A stretch of DNA of 64,000 nucleotides from positions 148,987,625 through 149,051,624 of the forward strand of contig CM043698.1 of NCBI GenBank assembly GCA_023935145.1, in the 5' to 3' direction. Under the pieces are notes generated by a model that worked only from the letters and a program-made list of their open reading frames with translations, was not told the origin of the DNA and did not search any database. The first letter of the stretch is position 1; every line of letters begins with the position of its first letter. The position numbers and the translations under genes were made by a program. This DNA is from Bretschneidera sinensis (Eukaryota > Streptophyta > Magnoliopsida > Brassicales > Akaniaceae). Shown piece after piece: positions 1-11,470 of this stretch.

Positions 1-564
1 TGCATTCATCAATCCGAACGGCATCTCTAGGAACTCGTAGTGGCCTTCATGAGTCCTGAAAGCTGTCTTAGGCACATCTCAAAGGTTTACTCTAATCTGA
101 TGATATCCTGACTTGAGATCCAATTTAGAAAAGAATCGTGCTCCATGTAATTCATCTAAGAGCTCTTCTATCACCAGAATTGGAAATCTGTCTGGAACAA
201 TCACGCGATTCAAAGCTCTATAATCAATACAGAATCTCCAGCTACCATCTTTCTTTTTAACCAGAATCACAGGGCTCGAAAAGGGGCTGTGACTTGGCTG
301 TATGATACCAGCTGTCAGCATGTCACTGACCAAACGCTCGATTTCATCTTTTTGCACTTGTGGATACCGGTATGGTCTTACGCTTACGGGTTCAACACCT
401 TCCTTCAACATGATACAATGATCCAGCTCCCGTTGATGAGGTAATTCCCTTGGCTCTTTCACCACTTCAGGATATTCTTGTAACAGTGTGTTGACCGCTT
501 GGGACACCTCCATAGCTACTTCTTCGTTTCCATTCCATGACACTAAGGTCCCCAATTCAAGCAA
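1..564 (-). pseudogene. Reverse transcriptase region of the gypsy element (decayed, partial)
   Basis: The frame contains the N-terminal RT blocks of a Ty3/gypsy polyprotein: the LDHCIML approach segment, [18 protein letters not shown] (fingers), [20 protein letters not shown] (containing the first catalytic Asp) and, past a stop, the PKTAFRTHEGHYEF and MPFGL blocks. A TGA at about 76-78 interrupts the frame shortly after the GYHQIRV block, and a TAA lies just upstream of 564. The YxDD active-site block would fall beyond the left edge. The product would be non-functional. Confidence 0.88.
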
Positions 565-663
565 TTACCGGTGTCCTTCATGCTGCACAGTTCGCATCAT
601 TGCCTTGAGCGATATTTGTTTTTTGCAAAGTCTCGGTTCCCCCTTCAGTGTTACCGTGGTTTA

Positions 664-931
664 TCATAAGGTAAATTGCATGGTTAATGCCTTCCAATTG
701 ACTTTCATCGCTCCCAATTTCGTTAACCATTGCATTCCCAATATGACATCTTCTTTTCCCAACTCCAAGGGTAGAAAATCCTCTATCACCTCTATTTCAG
801 GAAGAGATAGTAACACACCTTTGCAAATGCTGTCTGTACACACTGTACCTCCTGTTCCCATTATCACCTTGTACGCCCTAGTCGCTGTTATTGGTAGATT
901 CAGCCACTATACTACCTCTCTAGAGATGAAG
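664..931 (-). pseudogene. Retroviral-type aspartic protease remnant
   Basis: Minus-strand frames here read the C-terminal part of a gypsy protease, ending in a recognisable ILGMQWLTKLG block (the ILG motif common before the linker to RT). The catalytic D-S/T-G triad expected just upstream is degraded: the gag frame ends in VLIDLRCIA, with the second and third positions lost, and then a stop at 932. The segment lies between gag and RT, as expected for the polyprotein. It cannot code for an active protease. Confidence 0.75.
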
Positions 932-2290
932 TTATGCGATGCAACGCAAATCTATCAACACTGTCACGATCTGTGCTCCAATTTCTCCTCGCAATTTCAT
1001 TGTATGGGGATCGGTAAACCCCATTACCGAGTTCATAGAGAGCTCAATAGCTCCTTCTACGCTCTCAGGGACTTCTTCTTCCAGTTCTTCCTCTCTAGTT
1101 TCTTCAATCGCACCAGCATCATCTACAATCAACACCTGTAGCTGCCGATTCTTGCACAAATGACCCAGAGAAAATTTTTCATCACAACGGAAACACAATC
1201 CCTTCGCGCGACGGCTCAACAACTCAGAATCGGTGAATCGCTTATAGGTTGATGAGTTTCGGTTCTCCGTCGTTGCCACCGGTGCCGTTTTTCTCTGATC
1301 AGGACCGGCGTGACCTGTGCTTGTGGTCAGAGATGGTCGTACCGGGTTTGAAGGTCGAAATGCTGTTGTTGCACTGTTGGTCGTATATATATTAGGTTCA
1401 TCTCGAAACGATGTCGTCTCGCTGTTTGCGGTAAACCTTGGGTTCGAATAAGAGGAACCCGACCCGTGACCCGTTGATCTGCCCCATGACCCCTTGGATT
1501 CAGGTCCGACCCGCGACACCTGGAAGATATTGTTCTTATCTTCGATCATTCTCGCAGCTTCCATCATCTCGACCAGTTTATTAGGTCTGAGAAGACGCAC
1601 CTCTGCTCGGATCGTTGATTTTAAACCATTGATGTAGGTGCTTTCGAGAACTTCCTCTGATAGCCCCTTTAACGGTGATGTCAGGACTTCTAATCGTTCT
1701 TGATATTCTTCGACGGTGGTTTCTTGCCGTACGGCGAGAAACTTCTCGCACAGAGATCCCTCCATCTTCGATCGGAACCGATTTAAGAATGCCATTTTGA
1801 ATTCGTTCCAGGTATGAAATCTAAACCTGTCTTCTATATTTTGAAACCATACAAGAGGTTTCCCTTCCATGCTTAGAACCACTGCTTCTAATTTTTCCCC
1901 ATCGTTCATCTTACTCAGACAAAAATACCTTTCAGCTCGAAAAACCCATCCATCCGGATCTTCTCTTGTGAAAATTGGCAATTTCAATCTTCGAAACGTC
2001 CTATTTCCAAATGTCTCTGTCATCGCTCCTCCTCCCATAGTCTGCGTCTCCATCAACTGTGGTTGTTTCTGCTTCTCTTCCTTTCGAGATGAAGAGCACA
2101 AATCATCCCTCCGCGCCATTTGATCCATCTTCTCCATCAAAATAGCCATTGATTTCTCTAAGTTCCCTACTGGTTTTTCCATGCTCCCCACTGTCTTCTC
2201 CAAACTCCCAACTGACTTCTCCAACCCAACAATTTTTTGAGTTTCAATTTCCATCTTCTCCTCTAACGCCTCCACTTTCCTTTGTGCCAT
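932..2290 (-). pseudogene. Gypsy gag with CCHC-like zinc knuckle
   Basis: A long open frame starts at ATG 2290 (MAQRKVEAL). Further upstream codons in the frame overlap the primer-binding site and are not a credible start. The protein begins with a heptad-rich coiled coil carrying repeated LEKSVG-type units (about residues 10-55). It continues with a retrotransposon gag core (RRLKLPIFTREDPDGWVFRA, then FLNRF and YQERLEVL) and a basic Ser/Thr-rich linker. It ends with a knuckle reading CFRC..KFSLGHLC, close to CX2CX4HX4C. The frame ends inside a degraded protease. Gag itself is nearly intact, unlike the downstream pol. Confidence 0.85.
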
Positions 2291-2307
2291 ATAATCCCAA
2301 AAGAACT

Positions 2308-2319
2308 GCTCTGATACCA
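2308..2319 (-). other. Primer-binding site (initiator tRNA-Met type)
   Basis: The minus strand reads TGGTATCAGAGC, the primer-binding sequence typical of plant LTR elements primed by initiator tRNA-Met. It lies 3 bases inside the LTR boundary and just before gag. This fixes the orientation and the inner LTR edge. Confidence 0.9.
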
Positions 2320-2322
2320 ATT

Positions 2323-2675
2323 TGATAGAACTCTCTTTACATATTAATGAATTTTGTATGCTTATAATAGAAAAGAAGTAAGAATGTAGTTAGAATAGGA
2401 GAATTTGTATGATATTAATCAAGGATATTAGTGAAATACAGAGAAAATAGTGAAGCTAGGATTTCGAGAGCCTAGTCTCTCCCTTTGATCTCACCAATTG
2501 TCTGCCCCTTCCCCTTCTCTCCCTACTGCTATTTAAACTTGAAGTATCAACTGAAAATAACAAACTCAACAAAGCCAGCTCAAAGCCAGCTCATCTAACT
2601 AACTCCCCGCTAACAGAATTTAGAAGTTTCTCCTGCAACTAGACCTACATTCCTTTGTTGGGCCTTTGCCACACA
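2323..2675 (-). repeat. 5' LTR of the gypsy element (353 bp)
   Basis: On the minus strand the LTR runs TGTGTGGC...CTATCA, with TG/CA ends. The inner end is placed by the adjacent primer-binding site. The outer end is placed where NB-ARC/LRR-like coding sequence of the flanking pseudogene begins (2676). The partner LTR is outside the window, so the outer boundary is inferred. The target duplication predicted from the junction is TAAGT. Confidence 0.75.
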
Positions 2676-3897
2676 TAAGTGCTCTTAATCAATGGTCTAT
2701 CAGAAACCTCATAAGATCTTCCATCCACTCCTCATATGGTATTTCTCGCAATTGCATGCCGGCTCTCACCATAGATCAAGGAGTCAGTGTCATGATCAGC
2801 AATGTCGTGTCTCAAATAAGATCATGCATCTTGACACACTTTCTTCCGGAGAAGTCTATAGCACTTTCCAATAAGCATGCGTTCTCTAATTTTCTCAACA
2901 TGGTACGACCTCTGTTGAACCTTGCTTTCCGACTGTCTAATTCTTCTATTATACCCTCATCAATCAAATGCTGTATTAGCTCTTCTATCTTGATCTTATA
3001 ATCATCAAGGTGTAGTGCCTGCGTGTAAAACTTCTCAATTCTGTTAATGCATTCAACCACTCAAACTCATAAGCCGCACTCTTCAAACTTTGAGCAACTA
3101 AGACAATCATAAGCAGCAAACTTCTTCAGCAAGTTGCTTGGCGATTTCTTCTACATCCTGGGGAAGAAAAATATGACACTATTTTATCCAAGAATAATTC
3201 CCATACCTCCTGTTCAGAAAGAAACTCCATTTTTATATCTTTAGAATTCATCTGCCTACAAACTTCAAAGGATCAAGTAGTTACGAACAACTTGCACCCA
3301 TTATTAGCAGTAGGTTGAGGAATACCTATTGCCTCAATGCTTCCCATATATCAACCAAAATTATCTTTTCATGGTGGTGGTCTTACCAGGACCTCCCATT
3401 CCATAAAATCAAATCTTCCTAATATCAACATTCATCAAGCATTCCCAAATTTCTTCCATTTTTCTTTTGACTGTAGTTTCACCGGCTAATGTTGCTGTTT
3501 GTAATGGCGCTTCCCTAAGCCGATATGCATCAACTACCAAACTATGAGGAAAACTTCTCTTTAGTTGGACTTTTTTCTACTTCTTTTATCTTTTTGGAGA
3601 CATATCTTCCCAGGCATGAATGTGCGAGACAAATCACTTTTTGAACTTCTTCAATGGCATGTATTTCACCATTCATTCTCTGTACATTTGCCAACCAAAG
3701 CCCAACTTCTTTCTTTAGGGTCTTTCTCGGTAAAAGTTTCTTGATTCTATGTACTCCTTCTGGCAGTTTGATTCTTCAATTTCTCTTCTAAAATCATCCA
3801 TATATTCCTCAAGGCTTCTGTGGTGCTTGATGCATTTGCCAACCGGTGCAAGTATCATCATTACAAATTCTGTGATTGTCCCCCCTAGAACCTCCAT
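2676..3897 (-). pseudogene. CC-NB-ARC-LRR (NLR) disease-resistance gene remnant
   Basis: The likely start is ATG 3897, opening MEVLGG, then an N-terminal coiled-coil region typical of RPS2-like CNLs (ILAPVGKCIKHHRSLEEYM). The P-loop GMGGPGKTTTMK reads at 3402-3370. Next come the segment NGCKLFVTT...FEVCRQMNSKDIKMEFLSEQEVWELF (about 3303-3190), the C-terminal ARC block ending KCVKMHDLI (about 2860-2812) and a few LRR-type residues up to 2680. NLRs are cytoplasmic immune receptors in which NB-ARC is the nucleotide switch. Stops and frameshifts occur after the P-loop, within the RNBS region and after MHDL, and the gypsy LTR starts before the LRRs. It is non-functional as read. Confidence 0.85.
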
Positions 3898-5156
3898 GGC
3901 CAAGCTCCTAGATAACAGCCAAAAAGAAAAACCAAAATGATCATTGCTTTAGGCGCATTTGAACTTTGAAGTATACTTACTGGTGGAGTCCACCTTGCTT
4001 GAAGAAAAAAAAATAATTTTTTTATTGTGCAAGGGCATGTCCATGCCAAGAATGCATCCAAAGGATATGATTTTATGCCAAGAGTTACATGCCTTAATTC
4101 GAAAGAGACAACGTTTCTTAGGATTCTGTCTCTCATTAAGAGGCAATTCTTGTAAGTATTGTCTCTTATGAAAACACACCAAAGGCACCACTTGGTTTCT
4201 GTAAATAGGATCTTAGAGTTTTAGTTTCATTACATGACTAATCAATCCCAGACAAAACTATACTATTTTCTAATATAAACATGCTTAATTATAGATCATT
4301 AAGAAGTCAATCTTCATATCTAATAAGGAGAGTCCTCCATATTTTATCAAATTCAGCCACGACAAGAAGTCATAAATTAACAGCTGCGAAAACAGAACAT
4401 GTTCTGTTGAAGGAAATCAGAATCTTATTAGACTCAAGTACAATCACAAACAGACATGGTGTCTCATGATTGGTAGTGACTAGTGAAGTAATGGCCACAG
4501 TTACGTATCCCAAACATTCATAACTAGTCATTCCCATATAGCCAAGTCAAATCTTCAATCAAATTTGAAGCACAAGCAAAAATGCAGAGGTTTCAGCGAG
4601 AGACAGGGAGAGAAAGATTTTGTTAAATAAAGAAGCATGCATAGCAATTCAATCAAATTCTTGCTTTTCACTAGAGAATCAGTTTTCCAGACAGTCTGAA
4701 ACCCCGTCCAAACGCCCACAACCCCCCACCCCCCATTTTCCAAAGAAGAAAAAAGCAAAGAAAAAAGAAGACAGCTTACATATAAAATTTGAAAATTTTC
4801 TACGGCCCAATTCCTTCTCTTTCTTTCTTTCGTTCCTTTTAGCCCTTGGGTGTCACCCTCATGCACTGCCGTTGTTGTGTTGCACCGCAAAAAAAAATCA
4901 TATTGTACCCTACCAGATTTACTGCAGGAAAAGAATTTATATAGTCAGTGCATTTCATAAGGAAATCCTACAATGCCAAAGAGTGAAACCCATCAATCCT
5001 GAACGACAAACAAAATATGATGCTACTATATATATACTATCTCTTTATTTATTTTAAAAAATAGGACATCACAACAATTCCTTATATGTTTGAACTCCTG
5101 TGAAGGAAAAAAATTAGCATACATAACCTACCCAAGAACAGATCATTTTGTACTCA
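3898..5156. other. No gene recognised between NLR remnant and FBD fragment
   Basis: Open frames here are short and have no recognisable family. A C-rich patch (about 4715-4735) and A-rich runs are low complexity. Nothing supports coding. Confidence 0.5.
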
Positions 5157-5745
5157 TTACCACCTTCTGAAGATTAATTTGGCAGAAGACGAGACTTTCG
5201 GAAATGCACGTAACTGTTTCTTCACATTGTTCCTCCTGATTTTTGGATCCCCTGATGAGTCACGAAATGTGAAAGACAACTCTTCCAGGACTGTTATGTT
5301 TTCCAGAAGAAACTTCACTAAGTTTATCTCACGTTCTTTTGCATGAAATGCATTGACTGTAATGAACTTGAGGTGAGATACAATGCATTGAGGTACAACT
5401 CCTTGTACAAAATAGTCTTCCTCCCCGCTTAAAATTGTCTAGAAGCAACAGAATTGACATGTTTAATAACATGCAAGTTATCAATTGAAAGCCTGAGATT
5501 TATAAAACAAAATATCTGATGATAACTGGACACAATAAGAAAAATGGGAGCCTTGATAAGCAATGACAATAAAAGATATAATAGTGACAATTTACCCCAG
5601 CAAAAGTGAGAGATTCAAGAACTGGAAAGGTCCGCAGTAACTCAATAAGTGCTTTGTCAAAGGAAATAGCTGATGATAACTTCTCCAATGCAGGCAATTT
5701 GGCTAATAAATCTTCTGACTGGGCAAGAGCCTTGACATGGAACAT
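5157..5745 (-). pseudogene. F-box/LRR protein C-terminal fragment with FBD domain
   Basis: Two minus-strand exons join in phase 0. Exon a (about 5745-5596) reads FHVKALAQSEDLL...LIELLRTFPVLESLTFAG, an LRR-like segment. Exon b (5438-5157) reads TILSGEEDYF...VSHLKFITVNAF, KEREINLVKFLLEN and a terminal IFRRW followed by TAA. The intron 5595-5439 has GT at its start and TAG at its end. The pattern of PVLESL, VSHLK and E..LVKFLLEN..VLEELSF is that of the FBD domain at the end of plant F-box/FBD/LRR proteins, which serve as SCF ubiquitin-ligase substrate adaptors. No F-box or earlier LRRs were found upstream (5746-6500), so this is probably a fragment, though a gene with a distant first exon is possible. 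Confidence 0.62.
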
Positions 5746-7263
5746 TGCAAAACATCAGTTATCAATAGAGGCAAGCCTAATCTGGAAAATTCATTTCCTG
5801 GTAATTGTGAAATCCATATTAGTCTGTCACACATCCTGGTCAATATGAAACCCACATTGGTCCATCATATAACAGTTACAAACTTAATGCCATTTCCATT
5901 TAAGGTTCTCTCAAAATCTCATATTTACCAAATCACTTGAAGTACTTAAGATAGTGTGTGCTCCTTCACAATCGTCAAACTCGACCACCTAAAAATTTAA
6001 AGTAGAGGTGTGCTGCTTTACAATCATAGCAATCACTTCCCATTAAATATTACGTTAATATGAACTTTTACCAAGAAATGCTTCTTGAAGGAGGAACTAA
6101 AGGAAATGACAGGATACATTCTATTAAATATAAACAAATTCAAGGGTTCAACTTTCAACTAGCACCAGAAACATCAAACTCACCTATGGGCATTGTCAAG
6201 GATTTTATGCATGTGATGCATATTGCATCAGACAAGTTCATCTTAAATATTAGATTTAGAACAACCATTGATCTATAGTATCACCTTAAACTTTTAAAGA
6301 CACAGACGGAGACAGAAATTGTGACTATGCAACAGGATTTTAACAAAATACACCTTTATTAATTGTTATGCAGAATTTTCATTTGTGTTATGAAACATGC
6401 GGCAATTATGATAAACAGTACAAAAAACAAAAAGAAAGAGAAAACAATTAAACACACAGATTTAACGTGGTTCAGTAGTATGCTTACGTCTACAAGAACG
6501 AGCAGTTGCTAAATTTCACTATGTCAAAATAAAGTTACATCATATGTATTTATACTCCACTCCGGCATCAGCTTATTTTCTCTGTATATACATGTGTTCC
6601 ACTCGATATGAGCCACATACTATAACAATTTAAGATTGTCAAGTCAATAATAAAAGGAGCAATGTATTGATGAAATAGGACATGACTTCAGTATTACTGA
6701 AAGTGTAAAATATTATTTCCATAATCCATGTATAGAAAGGATAAATATAATGACAAACTATGTCACAAGCTTGTGGAAGTATGTGGCAAACTGTAAGGAA
6801 ACCGATATTTTTGAGTTTGAGCTATTCATTTTCCCCGAATATTAGCTACGACCAAGTAATTTCATCAATACTATGCCAAGCCAGATTATAAGATATCATG
6901 ATTGTGAGGATACTTCATAATTCTAACACTTCAGCCACACACAACCGACTAATTCTAACACTTCAACGATTGGCAAACTAAAGGAGATTCTGGACCGCAG
7001 ACAATCATGATCGCTAAACATCATCGTAAGTTTATTTTAAGGAAATGAAATAAGTTAGATTTGGGTCCAGTGGGCTGACCCATTTATTCAAATAAAAAGA
7101 CTGTTTGTAGAGTAGGCTGAGCTTGGTTTTCAAATCAAGCCCAGCCCCCTTTCCTCTGCTTTCTTCATACGGTGTCGTGTGATGGAAGAAAATTTTTATT
7201 TTTCTTCTTATACGGTTTGACTTAATAATAAAAATTGTTTATGATTTATAAAATAAGAGATAG
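5746..7263. other. Intergenic, no gene recognised
   Basis: Short open frames only. Around 6430-6600 there is a motif common in plant repeats (CACACAGATTTAACGTGGTTC followed by CTTACGTCTAC), suggesting an old short LTR or TRIM fragment, but no boundaries could be set. Confidence 0.4.
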
Positions 7264-9308
7264 AAATATCCTTTTTCTTATGCACTAGACAAATAGTATC
7301 ACTGATCCAAGTCATTCCAAACCATTAAAGATAGAAATAAATAAGAGAAAAACAATAGTTGTTACGATCTAATAAAAGTAGTCAAAGAAAATGGTTGAAA
7401 AAGTGGAAAGCAAATAAACGTTCTGATTGGGTCAGGTAAAAAATTATAGCAAGGAAAAGAGAATACCGATAGCAAAGAAATAAATGCGATTAAAAAAATT
7501 AAGTGTGATAAAAATATTAAATGAGAGCAGGCGATCAGCTATTAAAAATTTGATAAAATAAAAAAGATAATATCGAGAAAAATAAGATAATTTGATGAAA
7601 AAAAATTTACTTCAAACTCGAGTATATATAACTGCTAATTTACCTCTTTAAAGATCGATGATAAATCAAAAGTTGTGTATTTAACTTGGTTAAAATAAAA
7701 GTAATCACAATTAAGTACAACTCACGTAGTAGAATAAAAGATTTGAACACGTGGAGAAGTGAAAGCGTGAGATACTCGTTGAAAACATCAATACAACTAT
7801 ACAAGCTTGAAGTGTTATAAATAGAAGAAATCAATTATAAAGGACACACAGATAATCATTCAATAATCATTATCTATCTGCATTTATTTTTTTTAGTTTT
7901 TAATTACAATAGTAATAATTGTATTGTAATCATAACTGTAATTTATTTTTTTTATCTTTTTTTATATCTATCTCAAAATCATATCAAATCAGAATTATTT
8001 TAAAGGTTGAACATACGTTGCAATAAACTCGAAAAATCTGTACTCAGTATTTTTTAAAATTTTAATTAAATTAAATAAAAATTGATTAAATAAGTGTATA
8101 CACTTTGCATTGTTCTTTTCACTTTTTCAATTAAGATTTTTCAAGAAATTTATCAAATTTGAAAGGGGTGGGAAAAGAATATGATAATTGAGACACCGCA
8201 TTGATTACATTCGTCCTTCTCAAATTATGACGACGCAGAGAGCTAACTTCCGCTTACATATTTATTATAAGAGATTAATGATAAATGAATTTTATATTCA
8301 TATTAAAATCATAAATAATTGCAGAAAGTGAATTGGAAATAATAAATAATTTTTTTTGGTGACTATGCTAAAAATTCATTTCATTTATCATTTCAATCGG
8401 GAGTACTACCACTTTAATCAGTAGTACGGCCGCTTTAATCAAAACTAGTACAGCCACTACAATCAAATTCATATCTTATCAGAAGTAGTGCCACTTTAAT
8501 GATTGCTTTTGCAAACCACATGCTAATGTCAGCGTGGGCCAGTTATGAAAGAAAATTCATAAGGTTTTGTTGGAGAAAGAGAAAATGCTTATTACGATTA
8601 CAAATGAACAGAAATAAAAGAAAAAGGATAAAATTTTGACGTATTTATTAAATAGAGTTTTACATAAGTTTTTATTGAGAAAATTATTATCAGTTTATCA
8701 TGTAAGTTAAAATTTTTGTATACGACAAAATCTTTTATTAATAAATTATTTTTATTATAATAATTATATTTATTAAGTATGATAGAAAGTACTTCAATGA
8801 AATTTTATATCAATTAATTTAATTTTATTATTATTGATTTGAATTCAATGTAAGTTAAATTAGATAATGAGGATCAGACTCTATTATTGTTGTGTTTCTT
8901 ACCACCATAGTTTATATATTTTAGGGAAACATTTTTGTTTAGAAGATATACAATTTTTTTAAAAGATTTTAAAATTTTATTATTTTATAAAAAATTGCTT
9001 AAATGACATATGTCAATGAATAATTATAAAAAATAGAATCAAAGTAATACTCTAGTAACTAAAAGTTCTAAAGGTAAATTTAAAGAAAGAGATTTAGCTA
9101 ATAAAAATCGAAAATTTCGTTCTACATCTAAAAATAAAAATGTGACTTGTTATTACTGTAAGAAAAGTTAACACTACAAATTTAAAAGTTAAAATTTAAA
9201 AAATAAAAATTTAAGAAAAAAATAATCAAAATCAAATTCAAAATAGAGATCAAAATTAAAATTAAGATCGAGATAAAAAAAAACAACATAAAATTAATGT
9301 TAATAAAA
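7264..9308 (+). mobile_element. Decayed Ty1/copia element, copy 1 (LTR-like + gag remnant)
   Basis: The first kilobase looks like an LTR: it has a TATAAATA box (7816-7823), a CAATAAA signal near 8020, and recurs without gag at 56985-57960. From about 8520 the plus strand reads a broken copia-type gag. A block EDQTLLLLCFLPP, then after a stop FIYFRETFLF (about 8870-8960), matches the conserved D.ALLLL.SLP..Y..F..TLL motif. A zinc knuckle reading CYYCKKS-stop-HYK is at 9148-9180. No pol was found. The whole block is repeated nearly base for base at 54902-56958, including the stop inside the zinc knuckle. Confidence 0.72.
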
Positions 9309-9415
9309 AATAACTTTACAAATTATCACCGTGTTTTTATTATCAGTGATAATAAATTATTTATATCTAATTAAATTATAGATGCAATTTATTACTATCA
9401 TGTTAAAAATAAAGA

Positions 9416-9720
9416 TAAGACAACGATAAGTAGTTAGAATTGATTTGGACGTAATAAATAACTTTAGGCATTCAGGCAATTATGCTTTCTCATCTGGTTC
9501 TTTTTGCTGTCTGAAATTGCACCGTCCCACTGGAGCTCAGCATAGTTATGATGATGTAGAGACAACGAAGAGGATAATGAACATGCTTTTGTCTTTTTCC
9601 TTTTGTCTAATCGAAGTCTTATCTTGTATACGTGACCTGTGTGTACTGAGTTCACTCTTAATATTTTTTTTAATAAATCTTATCTACTCATATATAAGAA
9701 AATCAATATAAAATAAAAAT
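9416..9720 (+). repeat. Dispersed repeat R, partial copy
   Basis: Core of a repeat found many times in the window: GACAACGATA...TTGATTTGGACGTAATAAAT, GGCATTCAGGCAATTAT, CATAGTTATGATGATGTAGAG, then GTCTTATCTTGTATACGTG and GTGTACTGAGTTCACTCTTA. Short open frames inside it on both strands are by-products of the repeat. No transposase was found. Confidence 0.8.
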
Positions 9721-9829
9721 TTTATGTAAAATTTTCATGTTCATGAACATGTTTAAACCAACGAATAACAAACTAAAAATATATGTAAATTAAAATTTTG
9801 ATATGAATTTTAAGGTATTTAAGTTCGTT

Positions 9830-10200
9830 TTGGTTTAAAATGATCAAGTTTAAGTTCGAAAATTAAGCTCGATCAATTTTATAATAGCTCGAAATCGGTC
9901 AGTTTGAGCTCGATAATAAATAAGTCTATTCGAGCTCGAGTTTGAATATTGAATTGTTTATTCGCGTTCGAACTTGAACTATAATTTTAATAAATAGATA
10001 TTGATTCGAGCTCAAGCTCGACAATACTTTATCAAACTGATCAAGATGCTTTCAAACTGAACCTTAAGTTATTCGAACTCGAGCTCGAAAAGTTATTCGA
10101 GTCTAATTTTCATGTTAGTGCTCGATCGAATAGAGTTTTAATCGAACTCAAACTCAAATAACTTGATAAAAGCTCTGGTCGAATTCAATCTTACCAGCAA
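9830..10200. repeat. CGAGCTCG-rich degenerate tandem repeat
   Basis: Repeated half-palindromes (GAGCTCGA, TTCGAGCTCG, TCGAACTCG) alternate with AT-rich linkers. The same type of sequence recurs at 13430-14060 and 58700-59340. It is non-coding. Confidence 0.7.
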
Positions 10201-10492
10201 TGTAAAAAAAAATCTCCATCTCCTTATCACCGTCCCTAACAACTACCAACATGGCAATTTTCTTTCCATTTTTTGGTCATGATGTTCAACAAATATGTGA
10301 AATTCAAAAGAAAATAATTTGAATGAGTGAATGTAGACGAATAAATGTGGGAAGGGGATAATTTTTCAAACTTTGTTGATATGAGTCCTAGAATGTTATA
10401 ATTGACTTTTTAACGTTTGGCTATTAATTTAAGTACATCCAAGAACGTGATAGATGAGCTTTGACATATGGCTATCAATTTAAGTACGCCTA

Positions 10493-11470
10493 AGAGTAGG
10501 GGTATGCAAACAATCAAAATGATTGATTAAAAATTGTAATCGATTTTTTTAATCGTGTTGATCGAATTAACTTAAATATTTTGATATTAATCAATCAAAT
10601 TAATTTCAGTCACCGGTTAATAGGTTATCCGATATTATTTATATAATTAAAAGTTTTTAATTTATTATATATTATATATATTATATTTAATTTATACTTA
10701 ATTTTTTTTGATTTATTATAATATATATATTATGTTTATATTTAATATATTATTAGTATTAAATATTAATTAATTTTTTAATCGATTAAACGATTAAAAC
10801 GATTAAAAAAATTTAACTACTGATCGATTGATTAACTAATATATTTTATTTGATTAACTAAACTGTTTTAATAAAATCAATTCACTTTCAATTGGGTATT
10901 GCCCATAGTTATAAGCTTAGTTTGGTTTCGAAATCATTTCGGTTTTAGTTATAAGCTTAGTTTGGTTTTGAAATCGTTTCGGTTTTAGCAAAATAAGATA
11001 CTTTTATACATTATTTTGTATTTTGAGTAGACTCTTTTGATATCTTTCGATCGGGTTTGATTAAAAAACTGTACGTAACTTTCACAATGTTGTTCTCATG
11101 AAATTTATTATATTGAAATTACCACAAAATCAAAGAAATTCACAAATAATAATTAAAATACAATAACAATCGGATAAAATCAATTAAAAAGATATTCAGT
11201 TATTCTGTAATTTTTTTTTATTCACTAGTAATGACATTCGGTAATTATTAAAGTACGTGTATGAGGTTATATTTTATAAGACAACGATAGGTACTTGAAA
11301 TTGGATTGGTCCTAATAAATAAGTTTTGGCAACAACCACTGAACGTTGCATAGTTATGATGTGACATTTTACAAGACAACGATAGGTGACATTTTTCCTT
11401 TTTCTTTTTGTCTAATCGAGGTCTTATCTTGTATACGTGTCTCTGCACAATGTGCAGGATTTGAATCTCA
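10493..11470 (+). repeat. Dispersed repeat R, long copy (hAT-like non-autonomous candidate)
   Basis: Starts at TAGGGGTATGCAAACAATC, which resembles the TAGGGGTGTGCA ends of plant hAT-type MITEs. It is followed by repeated AATCGATTAA-type inverted motifs (10530-10870), then the segment containing GTTATAAGCTTAGTTTGG (present twice in tandem at about 10910-10985), then the R core to about 11455. It has no coding capacity. The hAT assignment is an inference from the end sequence only. Confidence 0.55.

Larger units (their letters stand above)
1..2675 (-). mobile_element. Ty3/gypsy LTR retrotransposon, 5' portion, cut by window edge
   Basis: On the minus strand the order is 5' LTR (2675-2323), primer-binding site (2319-2308), gag (from 2290), protease remnant and reverse transcriptase running off the left edge. 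This gag-protease-RT order is standard for Ty3/gypsy elements. The RT shows the [19 protein letters not shown] block and a KSGYHQIRV block. Coding is broken by several in-frame stops, so the copy is dead. It sits directly against an NB-ARC pseudogene at 2676, which it appears to have interrupted. The 3' LTR and second target-site copy must lie left of the window. Confidence 0.9.

Noticed and set aside
488..1141. Plus-strand 217-residue open frame
   Set aside because: It is the complement of the gypsy protease/gag region, with no family of its own.
4555..5057. Overlapping open frames on both strands
   Set aside because: Low-complexity composition, no family recognised, no splice context.
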